From Bacillota bacterium (lineage in GTDB: Bacteria > Bacillota > Clostridia > Lachnospirales > Cellulosilyticaceae), in contig JAEWMQ010000013.1 of NCBI GenBank assembly GCA_023393125.1, forward strand, positions 1 through 64,000: 64,000 nucleotides of DNA, read 5' to 3'. Of the stretch, positions 45,619 to 54,156 are shown piece by piece. The notes under the pieces were generated by a model. The model made no database searches. It had not been told where the DNA came from and saw nothing but the letters and a program-made list of their open reading frames with translations. The stretch's first letter is position 1. Each line of letters opens with the position of its first letter. The translations under genes were made by a program, and so were the position numbers.

Positions 45619-46546
45619 CTTTTGTCCCCTTACTTAAAAAACGATTAATTATAGTATAACACGTTTTCACCTCTTCAAACAAAGGGGGTAGTGCAAAAAA
45701 ACCATGAATAGCTTCTGGTATTTCAACAATTTCTACCTCATTGCCAGCAGCCTTTAACTTTTCTCCATAAGCCTTTCCTTCATCTCTTAGCAAATCAAAT
45801 TCTGCTGTAATGACTAACGTTCTAGGCTGATTCGTTAAATCCTTTGCCAGCAAGGGAGCTACATAAGGATTTTGAAGTTCCTCTTTGTTCTTTACATATA
45901 AACTTAAATAATTAGTCATACGAGCCTGCGTTAGTAAATAATCCTTTCCGTTCTCCTTAACTGATGGAAAAGGTGATGCATCACTATAATCATTATAAGT
46001 AGCTGGATAAAGTAACACTTGCTGCTCTATTTTAAATTCACCTCTATCCCTGGCCAGAAGAGATACTGCTGCCGCTAAATTAGCACCTGCACTATCTCCT
46101 ATTAAAGTGATCTTTTCTAACGGATAGTTAAAGAGTAAGGTATGCGACACCACATCTTTAACCACAGCATAACAATCTTCTAAACCTGCTGGAAAAGGAT
46201 GCTCTGGGGCTAGGCGATAATCGACTGATAAAACAATATGACCTGTTTTATTAGCCAGACGTGTACAAACCTTACTATAACTCTCTATATTTCCTGTTAC
46301 AAAACCGCCTCCATGAAAAAAAATCATGAGAGGATAAACCCCTTCTTTAGAGGGGAAAAACAGCCTTACAGGAATGTGATGATTTCCTACTTTAATATCG
46401 TGATCCCATATTTTATAAAAAGGTTTAAGCACATAAGGATGTGCTAAGTTCACCATTCTTCGTTCTAGTTTGTAGGTTTCTCTTAAGTCTTTTTCTGGAT
46501 AAATCATTTTTCTAAGTGTCGTTAGCATCTTTTTATTAATTGGCAT
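45578..46546 (-). CDS. Alpha/beta hydrolase (HSL-type esterase/lipase)
   Basis: A 322-residue hydrolase of the hormone-sensitive-lipase group: oxyanion HGGG (FFHGGGFVTGN, about 76), nucleophile GDSAGANLA (Ser about 151), acid near 249 in AEFDLLRDEG, and His in IHGFFALP (about 280). No signal peptide. It is the first gene of the operon, with an acyltransferase and a membrane protein downstream. It probably hydrolyses short acyl esters. Confidence 0.88.
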   Translation of the reverse strand: MPINKKMLTTLRKMIYPEKDLRETYKLERRMVNLAHPYVLKPFYKIWDHDIKVGNHHIPVRLFFPSKEGVYPLMIFFHGGGFVTGNIESYSKVCTRLANKTGHIVLSVDYRLAPEHPFPAGLEDCYAVVKDVVSHTLLFNYPLEKITLIGDSAGANLAAAVSLLARDRGEFKIEQQVLLYPATYNDYSDASPFPSVKENGKDYLLTQARMTNYLSLYVKNKEELQNPYVAPLLAKDLTNQPRTLVITAEFDLLRDEGKAYGEKLKAAGNEVEIVEIPEAIHGFFALPPLFEEVKTCYTIINRFLSKGTKDERNKNTSLEASR

Positions 46547-46640
46547 TTTAGTCTCCTCGGCACCTTTTAATGGTTTACTCTACTCTTGTATTATAAGACT
46601 TTATATCAGTATTATTCAACGCATAGCTATGAATATCTAT

Positions 46641-46950
46641 TTATATTGTTACATAAGTAATAGGATGATCCAAATAAGGAATCAATTTTTCTATTAAATC
46701 AGAGGTTTTAATTTTTAAACTTGTAGTATTGATCCTTTTTACTATTGCATAAAAATAAATTTTTATAAATGGTAATTCCTAAATACTGATCAATTTCCCC
46801 GCAGCCTTCTATGGTTGCTACTGCTTCATGATCTAAACGTTCGAAAGGAATACCTAGCTGTTCTAAAATAGAATAAATAGCCATTTCTTTTTCTAACCTG
46901 CCTTCTAGAGAAGGTATAGTTGTATATAAAGTCGGATCAATTCTCATCAT
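46641..46950 (-). pseudogene. YbaK/ProX-type aminoacyl-tRNA deacylase, internally deleted
   Basis: Residues 1-about 75 (MRIDPTLYTTIPSLEGRLEK through NLFLCNSKKDQYYK) are the N-terminal half of a ProX/YbaK deacylase. The frame then ends after FKN. In a neighbouring frame, the next bases (46641-46716) encode SLKIKTSDLIEKLIPYLDHP, the family's C-terminal end. About 70 residues of the middle, including the catalytic Lys region, are absent, so the gene is a deletion remnant. Full-length members (about 160 residues) hydrolyse mischarged tRNA, for example Ala-tRNA(Pro). Confidence 0.82.
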
Positions 46951-47010
46951 TTGCGCCTTCTTTCTTCATGTCCTTAGCATGCTTTATCATTCATTCTTGT
47001 ATTATAGGCG

Positions 47011-47997
47011 TTATAAACTCTCTTCGCTAATCAATAAACAGTTAATATCCTTTTTATTTAAGTCTTCTGTTACAGCATATGTTAAGCATCTTAGTCCGCC
47101 CTTACAGTATGGTGCCTTATAGCACTTTAAACATTCTTTAGGCATATGCTGCAGTGCTTTTATAATCTCACTAGCTTCATAAAGCTCTAATATGGATTTT
47201 TCTAGCACATTTCCAAATACAATGGGCAACCTCCTGCAAGGTACAATATCACCATTAGCAAGTATGGTTAATAATTGAATGCCTGCTGAGCAGTGGTATA
47301 TTTGATTGCTTCCTCCACAAAACTGCAACGCCCTATTAATATGTATAGTCGTATGAGTCAAACGGCTTTTCTCAGCTTTTCTTGCTTCATGCGTTAATAC
47401 GCTTACGTAGCTTAAAAATTCTTCTGTGGATAGGATTTCTTCAGTATTACCAATAGGAATGAGCCGATCTGTCCAAAAACGATCTACCCTATACTTTTTT
47501 ACTACTTTAATAACTTTCTTTAACTCTTTATAATTAGCTTTATGAGCTGTAAAAGACACCATGGAAGTAATATCATACCTTCTGAGTAGTTTAGTCGCTT
47601 CAAGGCTTTCTCTAAACGTTCCCCTACCTCTAATATGCTCATGAGTTGTTTTTACTCCATCTATGCTAATCTGCACAAAAGATAATCCTCGATATTGGCT
47701 AAGCTTCTCTACTATTTTTTCTTCTAATAACGTCCCATTAGTGAGTATGCCAAAAGTTACTTTGTTGTCTTCAAATAGATCTAGTACTTCGAACAAATGG
47801 GGATAAAGGAAAGGCTCTCCTCCTGTAAGATTAATATGCCCCTTATAACCTTTCGCTACTAGGAAACAAAGATACTGGTTAAAAATCTCTTGTATTTGGG
47901 ATAGCGTAAGATCCTCACTATACTCTTCTTGATAGCAATGTGAACATCTTAAATTACACTTATGGGTAATGTGCCATTGCAGTACATGCTTTTCCAT
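47011..47997 (-). CDS. Radical SAM/SPASM peptide-modifying enzyme (candidate)
   Basis: A 328-residue radical SAM enzyme. The CNLRCSHC motif (Cys14, 18, 21) binds the SAM [4Fe-4S] cluster. NLTGGEPFL and ISIDGV follow in the barrel. A C-terminal SPASM-type Cys region (HCSAGIQLLTILANGDIVPC, CLKCYKAPYCKGGLRC) would hold auxiliary clusters. Such enzymes install thioether or other crosslinks on peptides. It begins 14 bases after the DUF2207-like gene, with AAGGAGAG between, so the two are co-expressed. The Ser-Ser-Cys tail of that neighbour is the obvious candidate substrate. Confidence 0.88.
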   Translation of the reverse strand: MEKHVLQWHITHKCNLRCSHCYQEEYSEDLTLSQIQEIFNQYLCFLVAKGYKGHINLTGGEPFLYPHLFEVLDLFEDNKVTFGILTNGTLLEEKIVEKLSQYRGLSFVQISIDGVKTTHEHIRGRGTFRESLEATKLLRRYDITSMVSFTAHKANYKELKKVIKVVKKYRVDRFWTDRLIPIGNTEEILSTEEFLSYVSVLTHEARKAEKSRLTHTTIHINRALQFCGGSNQIYHCSAGIQLLTILANGDIVPCRRLPIVFGNVLEKSILELYEASEIIKALQHMPKECLKCYKAPYCKGGLRCLTYAVTEDLNKKDINCLLISEESL

Positions 47998-48011
47998 CTT
48001 CTCTCTCCTTA

Positions 48012-49622
48012 TTAGTCAGCACCACCGCCACCACAGCTTGAGCAAGAGCTACAGCTCGAACATGAACTACCTTCACTACTTGAATAGTCATCACTTGAAT
48101 AATACATACTTGAATAATGGATACCGTAGTAAACTGCAGAAGTGTCAAAAATATAAGCTAGTTCTGAATAAAATGTTTCTTCATCTATATCCTTCACTTG
48201 ATTTTTGAACTTCTCTTTGCCAATTTTTTCTGATGTATAGCTCGTAAAAGCTGCTAAATAATAAAGCTCTATTAATTCTATTTTTTTATTTCTTTTATAA
48301 TACTCAAGAATCTCCTTGGTGTTCTGGGTATACTGTGCTTTAGACATCTCAAAATATGCTTTTAAAACCTTGGCATCTTGTTTTAACTCTTTATCCTCTC
48401 TGTCTATTTCAATTAACTTCATAAAAGGAATCATTTCCTCTGAAATTTCTTCATACTCTTCAACTAAATTTTCTCTAAAGTCTTGAAGTGAAATGCTTGC
48501 AGTTTCGTTTTCTGTCCTGAAATTCATATACTTTAAAAAGATTTCAACAGCAATACCTTCATAATTCTTCAGTTCATTCATCCTTCTCATATCAATCAGC
48601 AATTGATCTTCTCTTATATAAATAACATCTCGCCTCATTAAATCTAGATAAATCAGCCGTAGTGTATTCATTTCTACAAAAGGCTCACCTAAAATTCTAT
48701 TATATTCTGCTGGTGTAATCCCCCTATTAACAAATTTTTGTAAAATCATCTTTATGTATTGAGCATCCTTAGCCATTTCTTCAATTTTTCTATTTGTTAT
48801 CCTTTCTCCCTTCTCTCTGCTCCCTTTATAATTTAATACTAATGCACATATAGGGATTGTTATAAAAACTATTAAGCATATATAGTTCATAATAGTAGTT
48901 GCGGTATCACCAGTGTCTAATATAGATTTTTCATTTTTTTCACTACTTATATAAGCTATATTTTCCGAGAAGATATCTTTAGACATCACAATACTTATTT
49001 TCACTAATCCATTAGAAAAATCATTATTAAATCTTACATTAGTTGGACTTATATTGTAAGCATACTCTCCTCCATTTTCTACTTCAATGTCACATGTAGC
49101 TGGTGAATAAATAATTATTTTTATATTCTCAATCTCCTTCTCAAAATTTTCACCTATAAATCGATAGCTAAACCAAGCTTGTCCACTATCTGTATATTTG
49201 ACTACATCTTTTAATATATACTTCACTGCAAACTCTATCTCTTCATTCTCTGCATCCATATACCATGCATAAGTCTCATAACTATTATCTCTGGTTATAC
49301 TATATGTTCCTGGAATCCTACTTCCTGTATCCTCTGTGAATTCACATTTCTTATTGTTAATTGAAAAATATTCGTATTTAATTTCAGAAAATCGTTCTAA
49401 CTCAGTAACATCTAAGTAGCGTTCCACATAAAATCTGGTAAAATTTCCTTTAATAAAGTGAATGTTCCACGTCTCATTCACTAGTGCATCTCCATTTTCC
49501 AAAAGCTGCACCTGAAAATTAGCATTCTTTATTTTATATGCTTTATCTGCGGCTTGAACTTCTACCCCTAGAAACAAAACTACAAAAATACAAATAACAA
49601 ACCATATCTTTATCTGTTTCAT
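48012..49622 (-). CDS. DUF2207-like membrane protein with C-terminal (SSC)4 tail
   Basis: A 536-residue protein: signal peptide (1-24), a DUF2207-like extracytoplasmic beta domain (about 25-235), one membrane helix (about 243-264) and a 270-residue mostly helical cytoplasmic domain. The tail is YYSSDDYSSSEG then SSC repeated four times (Cys 521, 524, 527, 530), ending GGGGAD. With an outside N-terminus and one helix, the tail is cytoplasmic and reachable by the adjacent radical SAM enzyme. DUF2207 proteins usually end in Gly-rich tails; the regular Cys spacing is unusual. It has its own promoter upstream (49671-49699). Confidence 0.85.
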   Translation of the reverse strand: MKQIKIWFVICIFVVLFLGVEVQAADKAYKIKNANFQVQLLENGDALVNETWNIHFIKGNFTRFYVERYLDVTELERFSEIKYEYFSINNKKCEFTEDTGSRIPGTYSITRDNSYETYAWYMDAENEEIEFAVKYILKDVVKYTDSGQAWFSYRFIGENFEKEIENIKIIIYSPATCDIEVENGGEYAYNISPTNVRFNNDFSNGLVKISIVMSKDIFSENIAYISSEKNEKSILDTGDTATTIMNYICLIVFITIPICALVLNYKGSREKGERITNRKIEEMAKDAQYIKMILQKFVNRGITPAEYNRILGEPFVEMNTLRLIYLDLMRRDVIYIREDQLLIDMRRMNELKNYEGIAVEIFLKYMNFRTENETASISLQDFRENLVEEYEEISEEMIPFMKLIEIDREDKELKQDAKVLKAYFEMSKAQYTQNTKEILEYYKRNKKIELIELYYLAAFTSYTSEKIGKEKFKNQVKDIDEETFYSELAYIFDTSAVYYGIHYSSMYYSSDDYSSSEGSSCSSCSSCSSCGGGGAD

Positions 49623-49670
49623 TAGCTTCCCCTTTTCTCTTTATATATGACAAAATATTTTATATTTTCA

Positions 49671-49699
49671 ATTATAAAGTCACTATAAGAAAAACACAA
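49671..49699 (-). promoter_or_regulatory. Promoter of the DUF2207-radical SAM operon
   Basis: On the minus strand TTGTGT (49694-49699), 17-bp spacer, TATAAT (49671-49676). It starts about 50 bases before the DUF2207-like ATG. Confidence 0.7.
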
Positions 49700-49725
49700 A
49701 TACCCTTTTACATTTATGCATATAA

Positions 49726-49768
49726 AAATAGGATATGATAAGCCCTATGTCTTATCATATCCTATTTT
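49726..49768 (-). terminator. Terminator of the purO-purH operon
   Basis: AAAATAGGATATGATAAG pairs perfectly (18 bp) with its complement around an eight-base loop. Confidence 0.92.
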
Positions 49769-49790
49769 AAATTTAATTAATTATTTCATT

Positions 49791-50966
49791 TTAGTGGTGG
49801 AATAAACGAATACCTGTAAAGCACATTGCAACATCATGCTTGTTACAAGTTTCAATCACTTGTTCATCACGAATAGAACCACCTGGCTGAGCAATATATT
49901 TAACGCCACTCTTAACAGCTCTTTCAATATTATCACCAAATGGGAAGAAAGCATCTGAACCAAGGGCTACATCTTGCATTTGATCAAGCCACGCTCTTTT
50001 TTCCTCTCTTGAAAATACAACTGGTCTTACTTTGAAAATTCTTTCCCACTCACCATCTGCAAGTACATCCATATAATCTTCTCCAATGTAAAGGTCAATA
50101 GCATTGTCACGGTCTGCACGGCGAATATCATCTACAAATTGAAGGCCAAGTACTTGTGGAGATTGACGAAGGAACCAGTTATCAGCTTTTGTGCCTGCAA
50201 GGCGTGTACAGTGGATTCTTGATTGTTGACCAGCACCAATACCAATTGCTTGACCACCCTTAGCAAAACATACTGAGTTTGATTGTGTATATTTTAAAGT
50301 AATGAGTGAAATGATTAAATCGATTTGAGCACTCTCTGGAATTTCTTTGTTATCTGTTACCACATTGCTAATGAAAGCTTTATCAATTTTAAGTTCATTA
50401 CGACCTTGTTCAAAAGTAATCCCAAATACTTCTTTACGTTCAATAGGATTGGGTACATAATTAGGATCGATTTGAACGACATTATAGCCACCTTTTTTCT
50501 TAGCTTTTAAGATTTCAAGTGCTTCTTCTTCATAACCAGGAGCAATAACACCATCTGATACTTCTCTTGCAATCATCTTTGCAGTAGCTACGTCGCAAAC
50601 GTCTGAAAGTGCAATAAAATCACCAAATGAAGACATTCTATCTGCACCTCTAGCTCTTGCATAAGCACTTGCAAGTGGTGAAAGTTCTCCTAAATCCTCT
50701 ACCCAGTAAATCTTCTTTTCTACATCAGTAAGAGGAAGCCCTACAGCAGCTCCAGCTGGTGAAACGTGCTTAAAAGAAGTGGCTGCAGCAAGCCCAGTTG
50801 CTTCTTTTAATTCTTTAACTAATTGCCAACCATTAAAAGCATCAAGAAAATTAATATAACCTGGTTTCCCATTTAAAACTTCAATAGGAAGGGCACCCTC
50901 TTCACTATAAATTCTTGATGGTTTTTGATTTGGATTACAGCCATATTTTAATTCTAACTCTTTCAT
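49791..50966 (-). CDS. purH: AICAR transformylase, stand-alone (PurH C-terminal-type)
   Basis: A 391-residue AICAR formyltransferase domain without the N-terminal IMP cyclohydrolase of normal bifunctional PurH. Motifs are ELKYGCNPNQKPSRIY at the start, the catalytic Lys-His in TSFKHVSPAGAAVG (about 66), and the C-terminal PGGSIRDEQVIE. It uses 10-formyl-THF to make FAICAR. The missing cyclohydrolase step is supplied by the upstream gene, so the two form a split PurH. The operon is behind a ZTP riboswitch. AGGAGGG precedes the ATG. Confidence 0.92.
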   Translation of the reverse strand: MKELELKYGCNPNQKPSRIYSEEGALPIEVLNGKPGYINFLDAFNGWQLVKELKEATGLAAATSFKHVSPAGAAVGLPLTDVEKKIYWVEDLGELSPLASAYARARGADRMSSFGDFIALSDVCDVATAKMIAREVSDGVIAPGYEEEALEILKAKKKGGYNVVQIDPNYVPNPIERKEVFGITFEQGRNELKIDKAFISNVVTDNKEIPESAQIDLIISLITLKYTQSNSVCFAKGGQAIGIGAGQQSRIHCTRLAGTKADNWFLRQSPQVLGLQFVDDIRRADRDNAIDLYIGEDYMDVLADGEWERIFKVRPVVFSREEKRAWLDQMQDVALGSDAFFPFGDNIERAVKSGVKYIAQPGGSIRDEQVIETCNKHDVAMCFTGIRLFHH

Positions 50967-51144
50967 TATACATTCCCTCCTAGGACAATGAAGAATTAAG
51001 AATGAATAATGAAGAATGATTATCCCTTCATTCTCATTTATCCCTCTAATTTTTCATCACTTTTTCATTATCTTCTAATTTTTATTCCTAATTCTTAATC
51101 ACTCTTCAATCGCTTTTTAATTCTTAACTCTTCACTTTTAATTC

Positions 51145-51852
51145 TTAATTGTTTTTATTAACAATACGTGTCTCATATTTTCCTGTCTCAATATCAATAT
51201 ATCTTACAAATAAAGAAACTTTATTTTCTTCATTTAAGCTTTCCCATAACATATTAGTGAAACCTTCAATATCATTTGGAATCTCAACTAACTTTGGTTC
51301 ACCTTCAAAACTTGGAAGTGGGTCTTCATTACATTTGTAAGTATGGATGAAATGACCTTCTCCAGCTTTTGCATTTTCATATGTAAACGTGTAACGATTA
51401 CAGCTAGAAGGATCACCGTTATTGCTTTTTAAAATACTCATGGCATAGTTGTATTTTCCGTTTTCAATAGCCATGATACCTGAAATTCTAGGTGTATAGT
51501 TAGGAGCATCTGGTTCAAACTCCCTTGTTTTAAGTGCTTGTTCAAAGGTTTGCCCTTTATCCATTAATTCATAAATAGTGTCTGTTTGATCACCATTAGT
51601 TACGATTGTTTTATTGCCAAGTACGCGAACAGGTGCATAAATGATTAAGCTTGGATCAGTTAATTTAGAAGGATCAAAAGCTTGTGTACGAATCCCTTCA
51701 CCGTCTTCTACAAAGACACGGTTTCTACTATTTTCACTTCTACCCATGATAAAGTAAGCTGTTACTGCATGTTTTCCATCTTTTGATCTCCCGATGACAA
51801 TCCCTCTACCTGGATATGGATTTTGTTTTAATTCGTTTTCTAATGAAATCAT
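51145..51852 (-). CDS. purO: IMP cyclohydrolase, PurO-type
   Basis: A 235-residue protein of the archaeal-type IMP cyclohydrolase family, which closes the last ring of IMP. Landmarks are NPYPGRGIVIGRSKDGKHAV at the N-terminus, FIMGRSENSRNRVF, and the NTN-hydrolase-like core. The start (51852) is the second of two ATGs, properly spaced from AGGAG. It is the first gene of the operon, directly behind the ZTP riboswitch. Bacteria normally fuse this activity to PurH; a PurO-plus-AICARFT pair occurs in some Clostridia. Confidence 0.86.
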   Translation of the reverse strand: MISLENELKQNPYPGRGIVIGRSKDGKHAVTAYFIMGRSENSRNRVFVEDGEGIRTQAFDPSKLTDPSLIIYAPVRVLGNKTIVTNGDQTDTIYELMDKGQTFEQALKTREFEPDAPNYTPRISGIMAIENGKYNYAMSILKSNNGDPSSCNRYTFTYENAKAGEGHFIHTYKCNEDPLPSFEGEPKLVEIPNDIEGFTNMLWESLNEENKVSLFVRYIDIETGKYETRIVNKNN

Positions 51853-51944
51853 CTTCATTCTCCTTTTTAATCATCTTGATTTTTAAGCTACCTCAGGATA
51901 CATCGACGATTACTCTTCCTAGTAGAAAACATGTCATTTTCTGT

Positions 51945-52062
51945 AAAAACGAAAAGCCGACTACCTGGGTATCCAAATAAATGGGTGCCCAGGCGGTCGG
52001 CTTCTAAATATTCTGTACTCCCTGTGGGTAATCCCACTTATCCGCCAGTCGTACAGAACCTA
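51945..52062 (-). promoter_or_regulatory. ZTP (pfl) riboswitch with terminator
   Basis: On the minus strand GTTCTGTACGACTGGCGG, GTGGGATTACCCACAGGGAG, GTACAGAA then the conserved CCGCCTGGGC (51987-51996) match the pfl-motif aptamer. Overlapping it, AGCCGACCGCCTGGG pairs with CCCAGGTAGTCGGCT (51955-52002) followed by TTTTCGTTTTT, an intrinsic terminator. ZTP binding would sequester CCGCCTGGGC and allow expression. It controls purO-purH. Confidence 0.95.
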
Positions 52063-52067
52063 AGATT

Positions 52068-52096
52068 AAAATACACTATTTTAATCACAATTTCAA
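52068..52096 (-). promoter_or_regulatory. Promoter of the ZTP leader
   Basis: On the minus strand TTGAAA (52091-52096), 17 bp, TATTTT (52068-52073), placing the start next to the aptamer. Confidence 0.6.
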
Positions 52097-52121
52097 CTAT
52101 AATTTATTTAATTATATAATC

Positions 52122-52913
52122 TTAGCTAATATATTTTTTAATGCCTACGGCTACCCCATCATTGTGCACCGTATCTGTAACTACTTTTGCATATTGCTTT
52201 ACTTCATCAGAAGCATTCCCCATTGCTATGCCGCAACCAACAGTCTGTAGCATTTCTATATCATTTTGTCCATCTCCAAAAGCATAGGTGTTTTCTATAG
52301 GAATATTTAAACACTCTAAAGCTTTTAATATACCGGCTGCTTTTGTATTTTCTTTCAAGTAGACCTCTAAATGGGCTTTATCTATACTATGAAAACAATC
52401 GTACTCCGGATGTTGCTTAACAAATGCTACGCACTGATCTAAAACCTCTTCATTTGGACACATGATTTCAACTTTATACACATTAAGGGTCTCCATATCA
52501 TACTCGCTTTTAAAGCATTCTTTACCTATCCCTACGCTATCATAAAACTGATAAAATTCTTTATGACTTGTTTTCATATAAGCATGTACTTCATCTTCTA
52601 AAACATATTGAATCCCTTTATCTTCAAGCGTTGATACTAATTGTTTTACAAATTCACTACTCATAGGTTTACTACAAATAGTTTTATTATTAATCCTCAC
52701 CTGTGCACCATTAATTAAAATAAAGCCATCAAAACCAAAATCTAATAAAGACTTATTGATAAATGCATAAGGCCTTCCTGTTGCAATGAAAACATAATCC
52801 CCTTTTGCTTGTAGTAAACGAATCTCTTCTTTAACCTTTGGTGAAATCTCTATAAGACCACTAAAACAATCTATTAATGTACCATCTATATCTAAAAATA
52901 TCGCTTTTTTCAT
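52122..52913 (-). CDS. Cof-type HAD phosphatase
   Basis: A 263-residue Cof-subfamily (C2B cap) HAD phosphatase: FLDIDGTLIDC (motif I, Asp 8 and 10), FIATGRP (motif II), then the AFGDGQNDIEMLQTVG motif IV (Asp pair). A conserved Lys lies before it at AAG...K region. It dephosphorylates sugar or pyridoxal phosphates or flavin mononucleotide. The start at 52913 follows GAGGGATGAA; an ATG 12 bases upstream is also possible. Monocistronic. Confidence 0.85.
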   Translation of the reverse strand: MKKAIFLDIDGTLIDCFSGLIEISPKVKEEIRLLQAKGDYVFIATGRPYAFINKSLLDFGFDGFILINGAQVRINNKTICSKPMSSEFVKQLVSTLEDKGIQYVLEDEVHAYMKTSHKEFYQFYDSVGIGKECFKSEYDMETLNVYKVEIMCPNEEVLDQCVAFVKQHPEYDCFHSIDKAHLEVYLKENTKAAGILKALECLNIPIENTYAFGDGQNDIEMLQTVGCGIAMGNASDEVKQYAKVVTDTVHNDGVAVGIKKYIS

Positions 52914-53069
52914 TTCATCCCTCATTTCTATTAACACCTCTAATATATTTCTTTTATAAATCTCCTTCAACCCTTGTAGGACATTCTGATGCTTTTTTCT
53001 AAAAATATAAATCAGGCGTCTAGTACTTTTGAAACTTTTTGATACTTTTTCTCCATTTTATTCATAAAA

Positions 53070-53099
53070 AAAGCTTATTAGTTAATTCACTAATAAGCT
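53070..53099 (-). terminator. Terminator of rpiR-type gene
   Basis: AGCTTATTAGT pairs with ACTAATAAGCT; on the minus strand followed by TTTTTTT. Confidence 0.9.
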
Positions 53100-53108
53100 C
53101 TAAACGTA

Positions 53109-53975
53109 CTATTCTTCATCATTAATATTTCTATCATCAATAAAACCCGTGACTTCTTGGATATAATCTATATTCATCTGATAATCCTGTTTGAAGATAC
53201 AGCTAAAAATAACATCTAATATATATTGCATAGCAATGTGAGAGGAAAATTGGGAGATTCTATTTCTAAGGTCTTCTTTATCACTTATATATAACTGATG
53301 CTTGATATGATTTTGCATCATACTATTGCCTAGTCTCCCTATTAAAATAATTTCTACTTGCTTTTTATTTAGTATTTCCACTATGGGTAATAAAAACCTT
53401 GCTCTTCCTGAATAAGATAAAATAACTGCCACATGATTTTTCTTAGAAGCAGTTGCCATACAACGCTGCTCATAAGTTGATTTAGGACAGTTAACACTTC
53501 TACCAATGGAACGCATTTTGTCTTGAAAATTTTCAGCTACATTCAGATTATGTGCTTGTGTATAGATGTCAATAATATCTGCATCATGTAGTAAAGTCAC
53601 ACACCTATTTAAATCTTCAATATTAATAGAGTGGTAGGTATCTATTATTGAAGCCTCATATAATTTCAATAGTTTCTCTGCTATCACCCTTTGTGTATCA
53701 TGAGCTGTAAATGGAAAATTAACATCTATTTGTGTCCTTGTTTTATGTTCCTCTACCAGATCCTGAGCTAGTTTCACCTTAAGCTCATTAAAACCATTAA
53801 GTCCTATCTTCTTACACAGCCTATGAATAGCAGATTTTGATGTAAAAGTTTTCTCTGCAAGATGTTGTATGGTTAAATTTTGGATTTCTTCCTTGTTCTT
53901 TAAAATGTATTGTGCTAATTGATTTTCTGTTGGCGTTAGACCTTCGCAACATTTTATTATCTTTTCTAGTGTCAT
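53109..53975 (-). CDS. RpiR/MurR-type transcriptional regulator
   Basis: A 288-residue regulator. An N-terminal helix-turn-helix of RpiR type (NLTIQHLAEKTFTSKSAIHRL, about 35-55) is followed by a SIS sugar-phosphate binding domain (about 110-280: VAVILSYSGRARFLLPIVEIL). It senses a sugar phosphate and represses or activates neighbouring genes. No sugar operon is adjacent. The ATG at 53975 follows GAGAGTG. A nearby target could not be identified. Confidence 0.9.
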   Translation of the reverse strand: MTLEKIIKCCEGLTPTENQLAQYILKNKEEIQNLTIQHLAEKTFTSKSAIHRLCKKIGLNGFNELKVKLAQDLVEEHKTRTQIDVNFPFTAHDTQRVIAEKLLKLYEASIIDTYHSINIEDLNRCVTLLHDADIIDIYTQAHNLNVAENFQDKMRSIGRSVNCPKSTYEQRCMATASKKNHVAVILSYSGRARFLLPIVEILNKKQVEIILIGRLGNSMMQNHIKHQLYISDKEDLRNRISQFSSHIAMQYILDVIFSCIFKQDYQMNIDYIQEVTGFIDDRNINDEE

Positions 53976-54156
53976 AATCACTCTCTGTACTCTTTTTTAT
54001 CATTTTTATTGTTTGAAATAAGATTTTACCTCTTACAAGTAAAGATTAACCATTATCCCATGATTATATCACATTAACATAATCTATAGGGAAAATACTA
54101 TGATAGCTATTAATTTTTTATATTTTTGTTTATAAATAAACTATGATATATTCTTT

